DNA of 64,000 bases from Strongyloides papillosus (taxonomy: Eukaryota; Nematoda; Chromadorea; Rhabditida; Strongyloididae): positions 1,240,001 to 1,304,000 of the forward strand of contig SRSI01000010.1 of NCBI GenBank assembly GCA_005656395.1, given 5' to 3'. Position numbers and translations under genes: made by a program. The notes under the pieces were generated by a model. It saw only the letters and a list, made by a program, of their open reading frames with translations. It was not told the DNA's origin and made no database searches. Positions 24,481 to 34,305 of the stretch are shown in pieces (position 1 is the stretch's first letter; every line of letters starts with the position of its first letter).

Positions 24481-25383
24481 TTAGTATTGCCAATCGGCGA
24501 GATATTCATCAGTATAGTATTTCTTCAATGTTGAATCAGTTGGAACAAATACTTTCTTATCCTTTAAACTAACAATTGAACCAGATTCAATTCCTAAAAA
24601 AACTTCCGTCGGCTTTTTCACTTCGGTTGCTTTCCCTGTAGTTTCAGGTAATGTGTATCCATACTTCTTTGCTAGTTCAATTCTGTCTTTTTCGATTTCT
24701 GCAGGATCGGCTAAATATCCTCTATTTCTTGGATTGGTATAATAAAGCATCAAACTTTGAGGTGGAGCTTTTCTGGGAGGTATAGGCTTACCTGACAAAA
24801 ACCATTTCTTAGGATCAACAGCACATTCTAACGAGTTTAAATCATAGTATGCAGTTCTAATAGTTCCGCCATTTTTTTCAATCATAGCAATAGTATATTC
24901 ACTTGCCCATTGAACTTCAAGATTAACTTTTGCAGCAAAAATTTCTCCTCCTTCATTATTTAATTGTACTCCAAATTGCCTCTGATTTGGATCTATGCTT
25001 ATACGTTTTGTATTGCACAAGGTTGTTATATCTATTAATTTATTTGTATCAATCCAATTTAAATCAATTAATCTTTGCAATTCAATTAAAGATATAGGTG
25101 GATATTCCCTTCTTAAATTTATATCACCATTAAAATGCCTTTCCCCAGGAAAAATGCGATGCCATGGACGAAAAAAGTCACCCCAAACCCAACCTAAAGG
25201 TGGTTTTGCAGCGCGTTGTAATTCACCAATTGTATGCCCAAGTTGATTATGAGCTTTTTTCAATTGACGTCCTGTAACTCTTGCACCAGGATTATCTCGA
25301 AGATCTTGTAATTTAATTCGTGATGCAGATGATACATACTTTAGTGCACGTTCAGTAGCATTCTTTATAGATGATGAAGTCAT
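24481..25383 (-). CDS. mrpl-15: Mitochondrial ribosomal protein L15 (uL15m)
   Basis: Single exon, 300 residues, ATG at 25383. The N-terminal SSASRIKLQDLRDNPGAR matches the start of MRPL15/bacterial L15 (Leu-x-Asp-Leu-x-x-x-x-Gly-Ala). It is followed by a central L15 core with FNGDINLRREYPPISL and the family's long mitochondrial extension with NPRNRGYLADP and a Trp/Tyr-rich end (ADWQY). It is a structural component of the large mitoribosomal subunit in the matrix. It lies 184 bp downstream of the stop of the membrane-protein gene on the same strand, so co-transcription is possible but unproven: no clear acceptor sits directly before the ATG. Confidence 0.92.
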   Translation of the reverse strand: MTSSSIKNATERALKYVSSASRIKLQDLRDNPGARVTGRQLKKAHNQLGHTIGELQRAAKPPLGWVWGDFFRPWHRIFPGERHFNGDINLRREYPPISLIELQRLIDLNWIDTNKLIDITTLCNTKRISIDPNQRQFGVQLNNEGGEIFAAKVNLEVQWASEYTIAMIEKNGGTIRTAYYDLNSLECAVDPKKWFLSGKPIPPRKAPPQSLMLYYTNPRNRGYLADPAEIEKDRIELAKKYGYTLPETTGKATEVKKPTEVFLGIESGSIVSLKDKKVFVPTDSTLKKYYTDEYLADWQY

Positions 25384-25567
25384 AATAGTTTAAAAAAAAT
25401 AGAAGCAAAATTTATTTTAATAAAAGCAAATTAAAATTATACTCTTGCATTGAAATAGTTGGTATAGTATGTATCGGTAAATAGAAAAGAGGAAAATTAG
25501 TACAAAACTTAACGATAAACCGATTGTCTTAGATTACACGTTTTGTAAAATATTATATTAATAATTA

Positions 25568-27550
25568 TTACTCAAATATTTGATAAGACAAGTTTGACAA
25601 TCTATGTTTTTTCCACTGAAATACAATTCCTCCAATACCAAGAAGGACACCAAATGCAAATGAGAAGAATGCTGATACAAATAATGAGGCAGCAGTGTAT
25701 CCTACAAATTTACTTGGATCAGGGTCAGGTATTATTTTCGGAACCTTCATTAAGGAATTTTGACGAATAGTTAGTATAGTGTTGTGGATTTTAAATGAAA
25801 TTTCACTTAATGTTAATGTTTTGTTAAAAGTCGTTATAATTTCATCAATGGATGTTTGATTTCTAAAATTTATTGTTTTTGATGGTGAAATATCCAGTTT
25901 CTTGGAAATGGAAAAGAAAATCATTACATCTCCACCTGATTCTCTCACAAAATGATTTGTGAAACGTAAAGGTGAAGTTATTTGTGAAGTATTTGATAGT
26001 ACATATGATAAACCATCGTAAACGTTTTGAAGTCCAAGATTTTGAACTACTTTTGTGGTAGCATTTTTAATTTTAATATAGTAATACGAATTACTTGTTA
26101 TTTCTAAACATGGAGAAACATCATAGTTGATTGAAGAAAATGACTCTTCTGTTGTATTTTTAAACGAAATTAACTCCAATTTAAAATTTAAATCTAATGA
26201 TTTATAATTAATTGTGTGCAATATTTGGCCAGAAAATTCTGGTATTTCCCAATCATTATTTAAATATAGAACTTCTATCGTGCCATTATTCAAATTATTA
26301 GATACATATGATGCGAAAGTTTGGTTCATATTTGTTCTAATTAAACCGTAATAGTAGAAATTATTTCCTAAAGGAGTAAGCATAAAATCTTTGGGTCCTT
26401 TCAAATATATTAAATTATTTAATATTCCTGTATTTATGAAATCAGTTGACAATCCTCTGACGTCTAAACATGTTCCATACTCCGTTGAAAGTATATATTC
26501 GTATCCATAAGTAAAATCTTGAATAATTTGAACTTTTTTGTACTTATCTTTTCCTTTAAATTTTCCAACAAACGGAACAACAAAATCAAAATTATCTTCT
26601 AATATATATGAACTTATTTGATATTTCTTATTGTAAAATATAGCAATGTTGCTAACTTTATTATCCACATTATTGTAAATTTTATATCTGGCCTCAAAAT
26701 CACTAGGAATATTTGAAGGAAGAGTAACGTTTGGAAATCCTTTACAAAATGACATCCTTGGTGGGAGAATATCATCATATTTTATTTTTTCTGAAGACTT
26801 TTCTAATTCTACAATTGATAATACAACATTTGATTTGATTTCGACTTCACTCTTGTTATCTTTATTAATATCTAAAAAATATTATGAATATTTCAAACTT
26901 TTAAACACACCCGTATATTCTATTATAGAAACTTCATAGGGCACAGGATTTGAAAAGTATGAATCATATGGTTTTTGTTGAGTTCTCTCTCCAGAATGTG
27001 CTATCAGTACTTGAACTTTGTAACCATTATTTGTAATATTTTTACATCCCATCCACGTGATTGAATCGACACCATTTATTACCCTACTATTTTCTAATAA
27101 GCTTGAAGTGTCATATGAATAATGAGTAAGCTTTTGAATTATTTCATTTATTGAATCGATAGTAATATTAAATGTTTTTTTTATAGATTCTGAGAGGCCA
27201 TATACTTCTATATTTTGATAACTTTGTAATTTTTCACAATTTTCATTCTTCATTGTGTAATTATCTATAGAAAAGTCGCTATATTCACCTAGTATCCATT
27301 TTTTTAAACCATTTGTACTATGTAATGTCCATGTTGCAACATTTGTATAATTTCTTTCAATAACTTTAAAAGTTTCATTATTTTTAAAATTCGTAATACG
27401 TGTTACGACTGTATAATTGACCGGTAATATCAATTTATCTGTAACATTACTATTGTATGGCAAATTAGGATGGTTACAGAATATTTCATAAGCATTTAGA
27501 AGCACAGAATATATTAAAAATAATGTTAAAATAATCGGTATTCTTCTCAT
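25568..27550 (-). CDS. Type I membrane glycoprotein, uncharacterised (possibly LolA-like nematode family)
   Basis: Two exons, 26911-27550 and 25568-26871, with a 39-bp intron in phase 1, predict 647 residues. ATG 27550 begins a signal peptide (MRRIPIILTLFLIYSVLLNA). The ectodomain holds two related-looking halves, each opening with a Cys plus Pro-rich phrase (CNHPNLPYN; CKGFPNVTLPSNIPSDFEARY), with many N-glycosylation sequons. A single transmembrane helix near the C-terminus (about 25620-25700) is followed by a short basic tail (QWKKHRLSN). The layout resembles nematode secreted or membrane proteins labelled LolA-like, but I assign that only tentatively; function is unknown. Confidence 0.75.
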
Positions 27551-27988
27551 TATGGTAAATGATAAATATATAATTCAATACAACGCATATGACAAAATAT
27601 AGAGTAAATAAACAATTTGTTTAGTAGTTGAAGAAAATAGTTGGGAGAGTGTTTATCATATACTTTTCATGTAGATGGTAAGCACTATTTACTTTGTTTT
27701 TTTTAAATTTTTTTTCCACCGAAATTTAGTAAATGTATTTGTTTTATACAAAAAGCTTGTACCACCATATTTAGTGACTTTATCGTTTTTTCATCGTTGT
27801 TGTGACTTATTTTTTAAGGATAAAAATGTAGGTTGTATTATTATCTTAAAGTACTTCTAAGTAATTTTCTCAAATACTTTAAAAATTATCTCTAACGAGA
27901 TGAAGTATAAACTTATTAAATGTCAGTTAAACATATTACATTTAATCAAAATATTGGGTGGTTCTTTAGACTTTACATACCTTTTTAA

Positions 27989-28029
27989 CCAATCATATCC
28001 AGCCACCACCACGAATGATAGCTACGTGG
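27989..28029. promoter_or_regulatory. ER-stress-element-like cluster upstream of pdi-3
   Basis: CCAAT (27989-27993), then exactly 9 nt, then CCACC (28003-28007), one base from the ERSE consensus CCAAT-N9-CCACG; a true CCACG follows at 28009-28013. A TACGTGG core (28023-28029) follows and forms an inverted pair with CCACG. Both motif types are known targets of unfolded-protein-response factors (ATF6/NF-Y and XBP1). Confidence 0.45.
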
Positions 28030-28387
28030 CGATACTTTCAAATTCTGATGTCAACACTGTGGTGCAAATAATAATTCTATATACTTTATAAAGATATAAA
28101 AAATGAAAAAACCATGACAATTTTATTGATATGATGAAGACACCATTTCGTTTGTATTTAGTGAATTAATTAGCTACTGTAAAAACAAAGGTCTTTCTAT
28201 TTCCATTATACCATTATTATTTTGATATCTCTATACGCGTATATTAAAGACTAAGAAATTTAATTATTACTATTGGAAGAATTTTTTTCTGTTTATTTAC
28301 TAAAAGATAAGTATCCTACCAAAGTAATGATTATCATTGATCCAACTTTTCTTATTACAATAAAAATGTCTAACACATAATGCGGAA

Positions 28388-28393
28388 CACGTG
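28388..28393. promoter_or_regulatory. CACGTG element upstream of pdi-3 (copy 1)
   Basis: Palindromic 8-mer ACACGTGT at 28387-28394; a second identical 8-mer lies at 28668-28675. G-box/E-box cores with ACGT are bound by bZIP or bHLH factors. Confidence 0.35.
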
Positions 28394-28668
28394 TATACAG
28401 CCGTATGGTTGTACACTAATGATATGGCAAAAAAAAGATCACGCCTATATAACTATATGCGAATATATTATTGCGCTTTTCATTTTTATTTCTTGCATAA
28501 AATAGTATGCTTATTCTTTAAATAGTCACTATTTTTTTAGAATATGCCTCTAAAAAGACAGCATGTTCAGGATATTTTATTATTGTTGCAATTTGGTTGT
28601 AGTTCTTTTTATTTGAGATGCTAAAAAGTGATTTCTTCAAGAGTTAAGTAGTATCTAGTTAATTGGTA

Positions 28669-28674
28669 CACGTG
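28669..28674. promoter_or_regulatory. CACGTG element upstream of pdi-3 (copy 2)
   Basis: Second ACACGTGT palindrome, 155 bp before the pdi-3 ATG. Confidence 0.35.
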
Positions 28675-28785
28675 TTTTATTTTTTGTGAATATATTTTAT
28701 TTTTATTGTGTATCTATTCTTTGTTGTCTTATATATTATTCTTATATCTTTCAACACTTTTACTAGCTATTAATGGTTTTTTTTT

Positions 28786-28787
28786 AG
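28786..28787 (+). promoter_or_regulatory. Candidate spliced-leader acceptor of pdi-3
   Basis: A T-run ending in AG at 28787 leaves a 42-nt 5' UTR before ATG 28830, typical of nematode trans-splicing. Confidence 0.5.
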
Positions 28788-28829
28788 ATTCTAAAGTCTT
28801 TGATTGGTTAGAACTTTATACCTAGTGAA

Positions 28830-30284
28830 ATGAGGCTTCTATTTTCTGTTTTTGCCTTTTCTTGTTTTGTTTTAACATATGGATCCGTAGTTGAATTGAC
28901 TGATTCAAATTTCTATAACAGAATTGAAGATTTCGAAGTTGCACTTGTTAAGTTTTATGCACCATGGTGTGGACATTGTAAACGCTTGGCTCCGGAATTT
29001 GATAAAGCTGCAATTAAATTGAAGACTAACGATCCACCAGTCACACTTGTTAAGGTCGATTGTACCGTTGAGAAAAAAGTCTGTGAAGATCATAAGGTTC
29101 AAGGATTCCCAACACTTAAAATATTTAGAAAGGGTGTCCTTTCTAGTGAATATGAGGGACCAAGAGATGCCGATGGAATCGTTAAGTACATGCGCGGACA
29201 ATCAGGTCCATCTTCAAAAGAATTAAAGTCTGTTGCCGAGTACGAAAAATTCATTGCCGACGAGGACCACTCTGTCATTGGATTCTTTGAATCTGAAAGC
29301 AAATTAAAGGATTCATTCCTCAAGGTTGCTGATACAGAAAGAGACCGTTTCCGTTTTGGACATACTTCTGACAAGGCCCTTTTGGAGAAACTTGGATACA
29401 CTGATGATATTGTTGTATTTACACCTAAGAAACTTCAAAATAAATTTGAATCTCATGAACACAAATATGATGGAAATTATGACACTGATAAGATAAAGAA
29501 TTTCCTTATCTACGAATCAACTGGTCTTTCTGGAATTCGTACCCAAGGAAACTTATTCCAATTCACAAGACGTCCTCTATTCATTGTTTATTACAATATT
29601 GACTACGTCAAGGATCCTAAAGGATCTCAATACTGGAGAAATCGTGTTTTGAAAGTAGCTAGTGAATTTAAACGAAAAGCTTACTTTGCCGTTTCAGCAA
29701 AAGAAGAATTTGGAGATGAAATCGAGTCAATAGGACTAGGTGAAAGAAAAGAATCTGACAAACCAATTGTTGGTGCATTGACTAAGGATGGTAAATTCCC
29801 TATGGAGGCAGAATTTTCTGTTGAAAATCTTAAGAACTTCGTCCAATCTGTTCTTGATGGTAAAGTTGAACCTTATATGAAATCAGAGCCAGTTCCTGAA
29901 ACCCAAGGCAATCTTAAAGTTGCTGTTGGAAAGAACTTCAAAGAACTTATCACTGATTCCGATAAGGATGTTCTTATTGAATTTTATGCTCCATGGTGTG
30001 GACATTGTAAGAGTTTGGCACCTAAATATGAAGAATTAGCCGATACCCTTGCCGATGAGAATGTTGTTATTGCTAAGATGGATGCTACTGCTAATGATGT
30101 ACCTCCAATGTTCGATGTTAAAGGATTTCCAACTATTTATTGGCTTCCAAAAGATACTAAAATCCCGGTTCCATATAACAGCGGTCGTGAAGTTAAAGAC
30201 TTTATTAACTTTATTGCTTCAAAATCTACTGATGGCCTCAAGGGATATGACAGAGCTGGAAAGAAAAAGAAGTCTGAACTCTAA
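28830..30284 (+). CDS. pdi-3: Protein disulfide isomerase PDI-3 / ERp57 (PDIA3)
   Basis: Intronless, 484 residues. The signal peptide is residues 1-18 and mature protein begins near SVVELTDSNF. Thioredoxin a and a' domains carry APWCGHC active sites with CGHC at 47-50 and 390-393; b and b' domains lie between them. The C-terminus is basic and ends KKKKSEL, a KDEL-type ER-retrieval signal. It oxidises and isomerises disulfides in the ER lumen; ERp57-type enzymes work with calnexin/calreticulin on glycoproteins, and the C. elegans enzyme also acts in cuticle collagen biogenesis. Codon use is visibly richer in GC at third positions than its neighbours, as expected for a highly expressed gene. 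AATAAA at 30342-30347 is a likely polyadenylation signal. Confidence 0.97.
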   Translation: MRLLFSVFAFSCFVLTYGSVVELTDSNFYNRIEDFEVALVKFYAPWCGHCKRLAPEFDKAAIKLKTNDPPVTLVKVDCTVEKKVCEDHKVQGFPTLKIFRKGVLSSEYEGPRDADGIVKYMRGQSGPSSKELKSVAEYEKFIADEDHSVIGFFESESKLKDSFLKVADTERDRFRFGHTSDKALLEKLGYTDDIVVFTPKKLQNKFESHEHKYDGNYDTDKIKNFLIYESTGLSGIRTQGNLFQFTRRPLFIVYYNIDYVKDPKGSQYWRNRVLKVASEFKRKAYFAVSAKEEFGDEIESIGLGERKESDKPIVGALTKDGKFPMEAEFSVENLKNFVQSVLDGKVEPYMKSEPVPETQGNLKVAVGKNFKELITDSDKDVLIEFYAPWCGHCKSLAPKYEELADTLADENVVIAKMDATANDVPPMFDVKGFPTIYWLPKDTKIPVPYNSGREVKDFINFIASKSTDGLKGYDRAGKKKKSEL

Positions 30285-30817
30285 ACTGTTATTTTGAACG
30301 TAATCTTTAAGTTATTTAAAATTTTTTGATTAAGTTTTATTAATAAATAATATAGTGGTAGTTTTTTCTTTTCCGTTACAAATTAATTATTATTTCTTTT
30401 AAATGGACAGTACATTTTACTATAAGTACTAGATGTAAAATCTTTGGGACCTAGTTTTTCCCACTCATTTTTTTAGTACTGTTGAAATATCTTTATATTT
30501 GTTCCTTTCGAAGTTAGTTCGTTTTTTTAATTAGAAATACCGGATTTTTGCTAAAAACACTGCTTACAAAAACATATATTCATCTATGTTTTTATCGTTA
30601 AGTTATCTTAATTGTGTTTTTGAGTTATTCATTAATTTATGTAACTAATAAATGAAAAAGATAGCTCAAATTTTGAAATTACTCGTAAATTATTTATTTT
30701 TTACGATAGAACTTTAATTATCAAATATTTATATAAGATTTGAATATATTCCGTGATCTTATCTATAAAACAAAAAAAAATAAATATAAAAAAGGCAATT
30801 TTTGATAAAACTATTCT
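30285..30817. other. Convergent 3' region
   Basis: 3' UTRs of pdi-3 and of the glycosyltransferase gene. Nothing further seen. Confidence 0.65.
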
Positions 30818-31967
30818 TTAATTTACACATAAACCAAGGTCATGCAATTGTTGTTTAGAAATTTCTTCTAATGGATCAACAAGAATCTTAGTGTATAATT
30901 GATAAAACTCTACTTTCTCTAGTACATAATTTAAGCTATTCAACCCTTCTGTATCCATTTTATACTTATAATAATGATATATAGAATATCTACAATCGTT
31001 AATTGAATTCTCATTTTCATGTTCATGAATTAACATGTAATATCTGCTTATTTCGGAAGGATATCTTGATACCTTGAGATTTTTATATTTTATTCTTTCA
31101 TACAAATCATCATCTTCCATTCCCCATCCCCAATACATATTGTTATATCCATTTATTAATTGAAATTGTTCTGTTGATAAGGCAGATACTCCACCGAATA
31201 TATACTCATAAGGTAATTCGTAACTAAATTTATTAATATGAGAAGACATATGACGTGGATATTTAGAACATTGATAAATGTTTCTATCATCTTCAGGTAT
31301 TAAGTCTACATCATGTAAAATAATACAATCAAAATTATATAATTTTAAGGCTTCTTTAAATCCAATATTAAGTAATTTACCTCTGTTGAATGTTCCATTG
31401 GTGCTCGGTTCAACAAGTATGATAACATAATCAATATAATGTTTTTGTAGTGTGCTGTGAATATTATGAAGGAAAACACGTAATTGCGCTTGTCTATTTT
31501 TATATGGTACTATAATGGCCACTTTCTGATTTGCTATACAATTATTTGGATAAAAATGTCCACCATATTTAATATCAGGATATAAGTTATTTAAAAATTG
31601 AAAAGAGGGAGCTTCAAGAAAGACAGGTACTCTACCTATTAATTGATTATCTTCCTTAAATGAACAGTTTGATAGTTGCAAATTAGGACGATAAAAAGTT
31701 TTATTTACTTCTTTTATCTCTCTATCATCTAAAGTATGTATTAATTGGATAGAAAAGCAAATATTTGATGTTACCTTCTAATATTGGAACATTTGATATG
31801 TCGAAATTTCTTAAAATTTCTTTGCAATGTAAAAACAGTTTATATTCCTTCATTTTGGGAATGTAAACAATAAAATAATAAGGTAAGAATATAAAAAGAG
31901 ATAGACACAACCCGCATAATAAAGATTTTTTAAAAAATTTAAAAAGTATTGTAACTCGTCCTATCAT
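30818..31967 (-). CDS. Beta-1,4-(N-acetyl)galactosaminyltransferase, GT7 family (BRE-4-like)
   Basis: Two exons, 31775-31967 and 30818-31728, with a 46-bp intron in phase 1, give 367 residues. It is a type II Golgi protein: a short cytoplasmic N-terminus with KFFKKS, then a signal-anchor (LLCGLCLSLFIFLPYYFIVY), then the catalytic domain. Family motifs are clear: FNRGKLLNIGF, the manganese-binding DVD (204-206), FGGVSALS, GWGMEDDD (265-272) and a His of the metal site in MLIH (299). The residue before FGGVSA is Ile241; vertebrate beta4GalT1 has Tyr there, and Ile/Leu permits UDP-GalNAc, so I predict GalNAc transfer, as in C. elegans BRE-4 glycolipid synthesis. Met replaces the usual second Gly of GWGGEDDD. 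Confidence 0.9.
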
Positions 31968-32412
31968 AACACAAATGTATTATTTTATCTCCTAATAGTT
32001 TCATAAAAATAATAATCTAAATGAAAAATTACATTTAATAATAACACTTAATTTAGACTGTATTTACCTTAAGTAACTTTCTTTTGAGATTCTACTTTTG
32101 ATTTCATTAGATTTTCATGAGAAACATTTTAGATAAAATTATGTTCAATAACACTATTCCAAAAAAATTTAAATATAAAGGTTATATTCATAAATAAAAA
32201 AATCATCCTGTTAAAGTTTCATACAATGTAAATTTATAATTATTTAGCGATAAAAATATTTATTTATTTTAAACAAAAGTGTAAAAATTAATAGAGTGGA
32301 AAAGAATTGTCTTTTTTTATATAATGTAGCAGTTGTTTAAAAAAAATTAAAAAGCTGAAAATTATCGAGAAGCATAATTAAGAGCAATAAATTTTCTTAA
32401 AAGAATTTTCGA
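31968..32412. other. Intergenic
   Basis: Between two minus-strand genes. AT-rich; no gene seen. Confidence 0.65.
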
Positions 32413-34305
32413 TTAAGTATCATTTTCTAAGAGAACTATATTTGATTTTTTCTCTACTTTATGACAACAAAAACATATCTTATAACGAGGATCAGTTAAA
32501 TCGGTACAACGTCCAAAGTAATTAATAAGTCTGGGATGTAGTCGAAAGTGAAGCGTTTTATCATCCGGTTGAACCATGATTTCTCCATCCAAATTCCATG
32601 ATCCTTGTTTATATTCATTCTTATTTTCATCACCATTTTCTGTAAGTAATTTCCCTGGTGTAAAAGAAAATCTAGAAACACGAAATGCATGGAGATCATG
32701 GACTGAAGGTACCAATTCACGTCCTCCATACATAGCTACTTTACGCATTATATCTAGATTATTTATTCTTGAAACTTTTGGTATCATTGCTAAATCCATT
32801 GAACCATCATTTATTCCTGCATATGGAGCAATTCCATAAGGTGTAAATGGTGAAACACAAGGAATTACAGCGCAAATTATGTGTGAAAAATCAGCCGTAA
32901 GGTGATGTGGATAGTTAGGATCACATTGACTGGTTTCACATAATTGACATGGTTCACTACATTTAGGTAATCGAGCTAGATTTTCTCTTACACTTAATGT
33001 TGTTGTAAGTCTTGTTTTCTCATGATTTGAATTATTTTTTTCAACATGTTGTTGTGAAGGAGATGTTTGTTCCTCATTTGAGGCATAATTATTTTCATTA
33101 AGTTTAAATTTAATTAATCCTCTATAAGATGGATTCCTGACTGTTGTACGTAAAGCTGACCATTGATATCTTATAGGCCCCATCCATCGATAATTTTCAG
33201 AATCACTTAAGACATCGCCTAACCAACCATATGAGATAGCATTGGCAGATATACGTAAAAGTTTATCATCTTCATGAACAGTACAAACATCAACAGTACA
33301 TTGACTTCCGATTGCAATATGTATTGCAGCTGTAGGGACATCATCAACACCATGCACTGTTGAGACGATTGAATTGGCAGATCCAGCACCAATAATGCCA
33401 AACCTCATTCTAGGAGTCGTTAAATTGTCAACATTAATATCAGCAATATTTTTTCCACTTTCTTTTTGAGCTCTCATAACTGTTGAACATAATACTTCAT
33501 TAAATAAACCATCACCTCCAACTGATACTACTCCATCCATTGTATTCCATGGATCATCTCCAAATTGTTGTAAAAGATCAAATGCATGATTTGCTCTTTC
33601 TGTTAATATAACATTACAATCAATACCAACCATTTTAAAGAATGGTTCAACTTTACTATCATAAATTTTTTTTGCTTTTCCTTTTCCTCCAAAAGGATTA
33701 ACAAATATAACAAGTTTCTTTGGCCTTTCTGGTAATTGCTTTAAATTATGTGATAATAGTTTAACCCAGGCTTTTTTTTCTCCAGCCGTAGGAAAAAGAG
33801 CAATTATCTCTCTTATTCTCCATTTATAAACATTTATCTTATGTGCATAATATAAGAATAATGAATTTGGAGTTTCAGGGGAAGACGGTTGATCATCAGT
33901 AACATTAAATGGAAGACCTTTCTTTTTTTTCATAGGTATTCGTTTATTTCTAACACATAAAACTTCGCTTAACTTTAACGTCATTGAAATATCTGTGTAT
34001 TCATTTTTCTTACTATAATATAATCATTTATAATAATAAAAAAATTTTAAAACAAACCTTAAAAGTCTAAAAATAATTATATTATTAGTTGTATCTAATT
34101 CCATCTCATGACTTTGACCATCAGTGCTTTTTATGGTTGTTTTCATTGTCTCAATTTTTGGTAAAGGAGATGTAGTTGGTGTTCCTGGAGTTGGTTCAGT
34201 TAATGTTTCAACACTCAAAACTTGATTGACTTCTGGAAAATGATTATCCATTCCAATGGCAGTAGTTAATGGTGTACGATCTGAAGATCCTAATTGATTA
34301 TCCAT
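32413..34305 (-). CDS. Ceramide kinase (CERK)
   Basis: Two exons, 34058-34305 and 32413-34012, with a 45-bp intron in phase 2, give 615 residues. An acidic Thr/Pro-rich N-terminus leads into a PH-like lead region and then a diacylglycerol-kinase-type catalytic domain: VIFVNPFGGKGKA (about 185-196) and the nucleotide-binding SVGGDGLFNEV (GGDG 248-251). The CERK-specific Cys cluster CSEPCQLC is present, and WNLDGE near the end is conserved in the sphingosine/ceramide kinase family. The enzyme phosphorylates ceramide to ceramide-1-phosphate on Golgi/plasma membranes and controls ceramide levels. The Cys cluster and overall order favour CERK over sphingosine kinase. C. elegans has one orthologue. 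Confidence 0.9.

Larger units (their letters stand above)
27551..28829. other. Divergent promoter region between the membrane-protein gene and pdi-3
   Basis: 1.3 kb between divergently transcribed genes. Contains the ER-stress-like motifs described separately. Two short plus-strand open frames (27675-27860 and 27900-28091) have no recognisable features and the second overlaps the motif cluster; not called. Confidence 0.6.

Noticed and set aside
27900..28091. 63-codon plus-strand frame upstream of pdi-3
   Set aside because: Overlaps the ER-stress motif cluster, no recognisable features and no splice continuity with pdi-3.
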